From: an uncultured Saprospiraceae bacterium
GTDB lineage: Bacteria > Bacteroidota > Bacteroidia > Chitinophagales > Saprospiraceae
Assembly (NCBI GenBank): GCA_937139495.1
Contig: CAKZQC010000020.1
Location: 46,559 to 110,558 of the forward strand
Direction: 5' to 3'
Length of the DNA stretch: 64,000 nt
In this document: one piece after another, positions 62,093 through 64,000 of the stretch
Layout of the letters: every line of letters starts with the position of its first letter
Position numbering within the stretch: the first letter of the stretch is position 1
Made by a program: the position numbers and the translations under genes
The notes under the pieces: generated by a model
Seen by the model: the letters and a program-made list of their open reading frames with translations, nothing else
The model's database searches: none
What the model was told of the DNA's origin: nothing

Positions 62093-63631
62093 ATGTCAAA
62101 GCCTAAAAAACAAAAAAAATCTTGGTATAAATCACGACGATATCTTCATCTGACAGAGCAAGTAATTGAGAAAAAAGTCTATCCATTAGTTAGTCGTCCA
62201 AGGTTGGTAGCTAAACATGCTTTTTTCCCGTTATTACACAAAACGCTTGTAGAGCGACGATACAAAAAGAGTACTATTGATTGCGTCTCCAAAAGAAGAC
62301 ATAAGAAAATCGATAAGAAAACAGGAAAGATTGTATCCACCAAAAAGATAAGAAATATCTATTATGCTACTCACGTAGATGCAAATATTTACGCTTATTA
62401 CGCTCGGGAAATTCTACTGAAAAAATATATAGAGTTTTTAAAGAAGACACCTCAACTTTCAGACTGTATTACTGCTTATCGATTTATTCCCGTAGAAAAA
62501 AATTCTGATAAAGGAAAGAGTAGTACTCACTTCGCTAAAGAGGTATTTGAATACATCGAAGCCAAAGGTGAATGCTGTGTATTGACTTTCGATATCAAAA
62601 GCTTCTTTGACCACATTAGTCATAAACAGCTCAAAAAAATGTGGTGCAAAGTATTAGGCAAAAAAACACTTCCTAAAGACCATTACAATATTTATAAATC
62701 CATTACCAATTTTTCTTACGTTCGTAGAGATGATTTTAGAGAAAAGCATGGAGGATTTGATGAAAAAAGACTAGCCACTATTCGAAATGAAAAAGGCGTA
62801 AAAGCACTATTTTCTAGCCCGCAAGATTTTAGAGAGCATATTAAAGATGGGAAGGTACGTGTTTATAAAAATTCAAACAGGTATAAAAATAAAATGACTG
62901 GAATTCCACAGGGCTTACCTATCAGTCCTGTGCTCGCTAATCTATATTTGCTTAACTTCGATAAGGAAATATTAAAACGTGTACAGTCTTTTGGTGGTTT
63001 GTATCGACGTTATTCTGACGATATATTGGTTGTTTGTCCTCATGATAAAAGGCAAGAAGTAGGAAGGTTTATTGATAAAAAAATAAAAAAGAGTGATTTA
63101 GAGATGGCTGAAGATAAGAATGAAATTTGTCTATTTAATTATGGGGCTAATGGCGAGCTAGAATGTAAAAAAGTTATAAAAGATGAAAATGGAGAAGACT
63201 ATAATGCAAATCGTCCATTAAATTACTTAGGTTTTGAATTCTATGGTAACAAGACGCTTATTCGCTCTAAAAGCCTAGCAGCTTATTATAGAAAAATGAA
63301 GCAAGGAATAAAACGGAAAGTAAAACGATTAAGAAAGTATGAAGAAAAAAATGACTTGCCGAAGTATTCTGCTACACTCTATTATCGCAAACTTGCTATT
63401 CGTTATACAACTAAAGGGGTTAAAAGTAAGAGAAGATACAATCATACAATAGCTAAATTAGAGGAAACGAAAGGTAGTCCATTAAGTAAGAATCAAAAAT
63501 ATTTGGGTAACTATATTAGTCATGTCAAACGTGCTGGACGAATTATGGGAAAGCCTGAAATTAATCGACAGATAAGAAACTCTAATAAAATATTTAGAAA
63601 GTATATAGCCCAAAGAAACAAGGGGGAGTAA
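62093..63631 (+). CDS. drt2: Reverse transcriptase of the DRT2 (UG2) type
   Basis: 512 aa from ATG 62093 (SKPKKQKKSWYKSRRYLHL); an in-frame TTG 33 bp earlier lies in the RNA stem. RT fingers and palm: FDIKSFFDH (Asp167), MTGIPQGLPISPVLANLYL (270-288, RT4), YRRYSDDILVV (catalytic Y307-S-D309-D310) and LNYLGFEFYG. N-terminal WYKSRRYLHL, YYATHVDANIYAYYA and LPKDHYNIYKSITNFSYV match what I recall of the antiphage DRT2 family; the SDD is usually CDD. DRT2 reverse-transcribes an upstream RNA into a concatemer that encodes a toxic repeat protein on phage infection. The C-terminal ~140 residues are very basic. Family assignment from memory. Confidence 0.72.
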   Translation: MSKPKKQKKSWYKSRRYLHLTEQVIEKKVYPLVSRPRLVAKHAFFPLLHKTLVERRYKKSTIDCVSKRRHKKIDKKTGKIVSTKKIRNIYYATHVDANIYAYYAREILLKKYIEFLKKTPQLSDCITAYRFIPVEKNSDKGKSSTHFAKEVFEYIEAKGECCVLTFDIKSFFDHISHKQLKKMWCKVLGKKTLPKDHYNIYKSITNFSYVRRDDFREKHGGFDEKRLATIRNEKGVKALFSSPQDFREHIKDGKVRVYKNSNRYKNKMTGIPQGLPISPVLANLYLLNFDKEILKRVQSFGGLYRRYSDDILVVCPHDKRQEVGRFIDKKIKKSDLEMAEDKNEICLFNYGANGELECKKVIKDENGEDYNANRPLNYLGFEFYGNKTLIRSKSLAAYYRKMKQGIKRKVKRLRKYEEKNDLPKYSATLYYRKLAIRYTTKGVKSKRRYNHTIAKLEETKGSPLSKNQKYLGNYISHVKRAGRIMGKPEINRQIRNSNKIFRKYIAQRNKGE

Positions 63632-63663
63632 TTTAATATTCACACCATCATAAAACAAAAAAA

Positions 63664-63696
63664 AACAGCGATGAGCTTCCAAAGCCAATCGCTGTT
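63664..63696 (+). terminator. Hairpin after the reverse transcriptase
   Basis: Outer stem AACAGCGAT / ATCGCTGTT with inner GCTT / AAGC, 32 bp after the stop; the T-run is weak. Confidence 0.6.
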
Positions 63697-63722
63697 CTTC
63701 GTTTTATAACGAACTCAAAACC

Positions 63723-63944
63723 CTACAACACCTGTTCGCTATCGACGACCAACTGTACGGTATCTCGTATTTTTTCTTCCAAATAAACGGCTTGACTGTT
63801 GTCGAAACGCTCAATCGTAGCCGCATTTGGATAACCTCTCATAGTTGTTTTTTTGTTTTTATCTTGTTTTTCAGGAACTCCAAAATAAGTAACTACCATT
63901 TTGGGAGGACAGAAAGAGACAACAGCACGTTCAAAGTTAATCAA
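63723..63944 (-). pseudogene. Truncated relative of the DUF2158-like gene
   Basis: 73 codons from a TTG at 63944; an in-frame TGA lies 3 codons upstream (63951-63953). Residues 8-30 (VVSFCPPKMVVTYFGVPEKQDKN) equal the DUF2158-like protein except T to P; the flanks are unrelated. It has no convincing start and its SH3-like end is missing, so I read it as a gene fragment or a recombinant product. A real short protein cannot be excluded. Confidence 0.45.
63854..63920. repeat. 67-bp direct repeat, copy B
   Basis: Partner of 61131-61197, 2723 bp away; the one difference is T to G on the plus strand at the position after TCTTGTTTTTCAG. Confidence 0.9.
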
Positions 63945-64000
63945 ATGACTTCATTGACGGTATCGGAATACAATCTTATTTTATAAAATGAGTCAATCAA

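Noticed and set aside
61549..63631. Retron
   Set aside because: The RT is larger than usual retron RTs and has the N- and C-terminal features I associate with DRT2; no msr/msd-like pair with a branching G and no linked effector were identified.
61131..63920. Diversity-generating retroelement (RT plus two near-identical repeats with an A-type change)
   Set aside because: The single difference between the repeats is an A to C change on the coding strand, which looks like DGR mutagenesis. But the repeats differ at one base only, lie in mid-gene rather than at the end of a lectin-type gene, and the RT has QGLPISP rather than the DGR-type SQ motif.

Overview
The window looks like a chromosomal segment of a Bacteroidota bacterium, probably a Saprospiria-type marine or filamentous lineage (inference; no rRNA is present). 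Supporting signs are the low-GC coding style, a type IX secretion (T9SS) C-terminal domain, DUF5683, DUF5686 and HU-CCDC81/SPOR proteins, a TonB-dependent receptor, LVIVD and carboxypeptidase-regulatory-like proteins, several TAnnTTTG promoter boxes, and a wealth of caspase, CHAT, TPR and STAND-derived proteins.

Layout. 1-2.7 kb is an accessory strip: a SMEK-domain protein, an ORF with no start codon abutting a heptamer repeat, a small membrane protein and an NTF2-fold immunity-like protein. 2.7-12.2 kb (minus strand) is a compact five-gene cluster, transcribed as Dna2-like nuclease-helicase, three paralogous single-pass membrane proteins that look like the C-terminal half of STAND NTPases without the NTPase, and a large caspase-family protease. 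This is the best candidate for an undescribed system. 12.4-16.7 kb holds a Tat-exported small protein, a pirin, a MORN-caspase and a lysine-rich helix-hairpin-helix protein. 16.9-36 kb is mixed housekeeping and envelope: Hsp20, DUF5686, a YciO/Sua5 protein, DUF423, M32 carboxypeptidase, a SPOR protein, a vWA protein, an LRR protein, a B3/B4 domain protein and a TonB receptor. 36-47 kb has an OmpA-like abundant lipoprotein/outer-membrane pair, an exported lipoprotein superoxide dismutase, glyA, pssA, a CoA-transferase pair, fdx-iscX-kdsC, a serine hydrolase and a GT-C mannosyltransferase-like protein. 48-51 kb is a large TPR-CHAT protein, followed by an SRP RNA gene (51.23-51.33 kb). 51.4-60.4 kb is again envelope and housekeeping: LolA-like, ferredoxin, GT9, a T9SS cargo, DUF695, HemJ, PBP4, a lipoprotein and folD.

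The right edge (60.4-64 kb) is a second accessory island. It has an LRAT-like papain-fold protein, a DUF2158-like protein and a reverse transcriptase resembling the antiphage DRT2 (UG2) family, preceded by about 540 bp of highly structured non-coding DNA closed by an 18-nt inverted repeat. A 67-bp near-identical direct repeat flanks the RT module.

The window carries three independent clan-CD (caspase/CHAT) proteases, orphan STAND modules and a DRT2-like RT. It also has several short repeat families: heptamer tandem repeats, a 229-bp palindromic MITE-like element with a degenerate second copy, and REP-like GC-rich intergenic DNA. No tRNA, rRNA, CRISPR array or transposase gene was seen.
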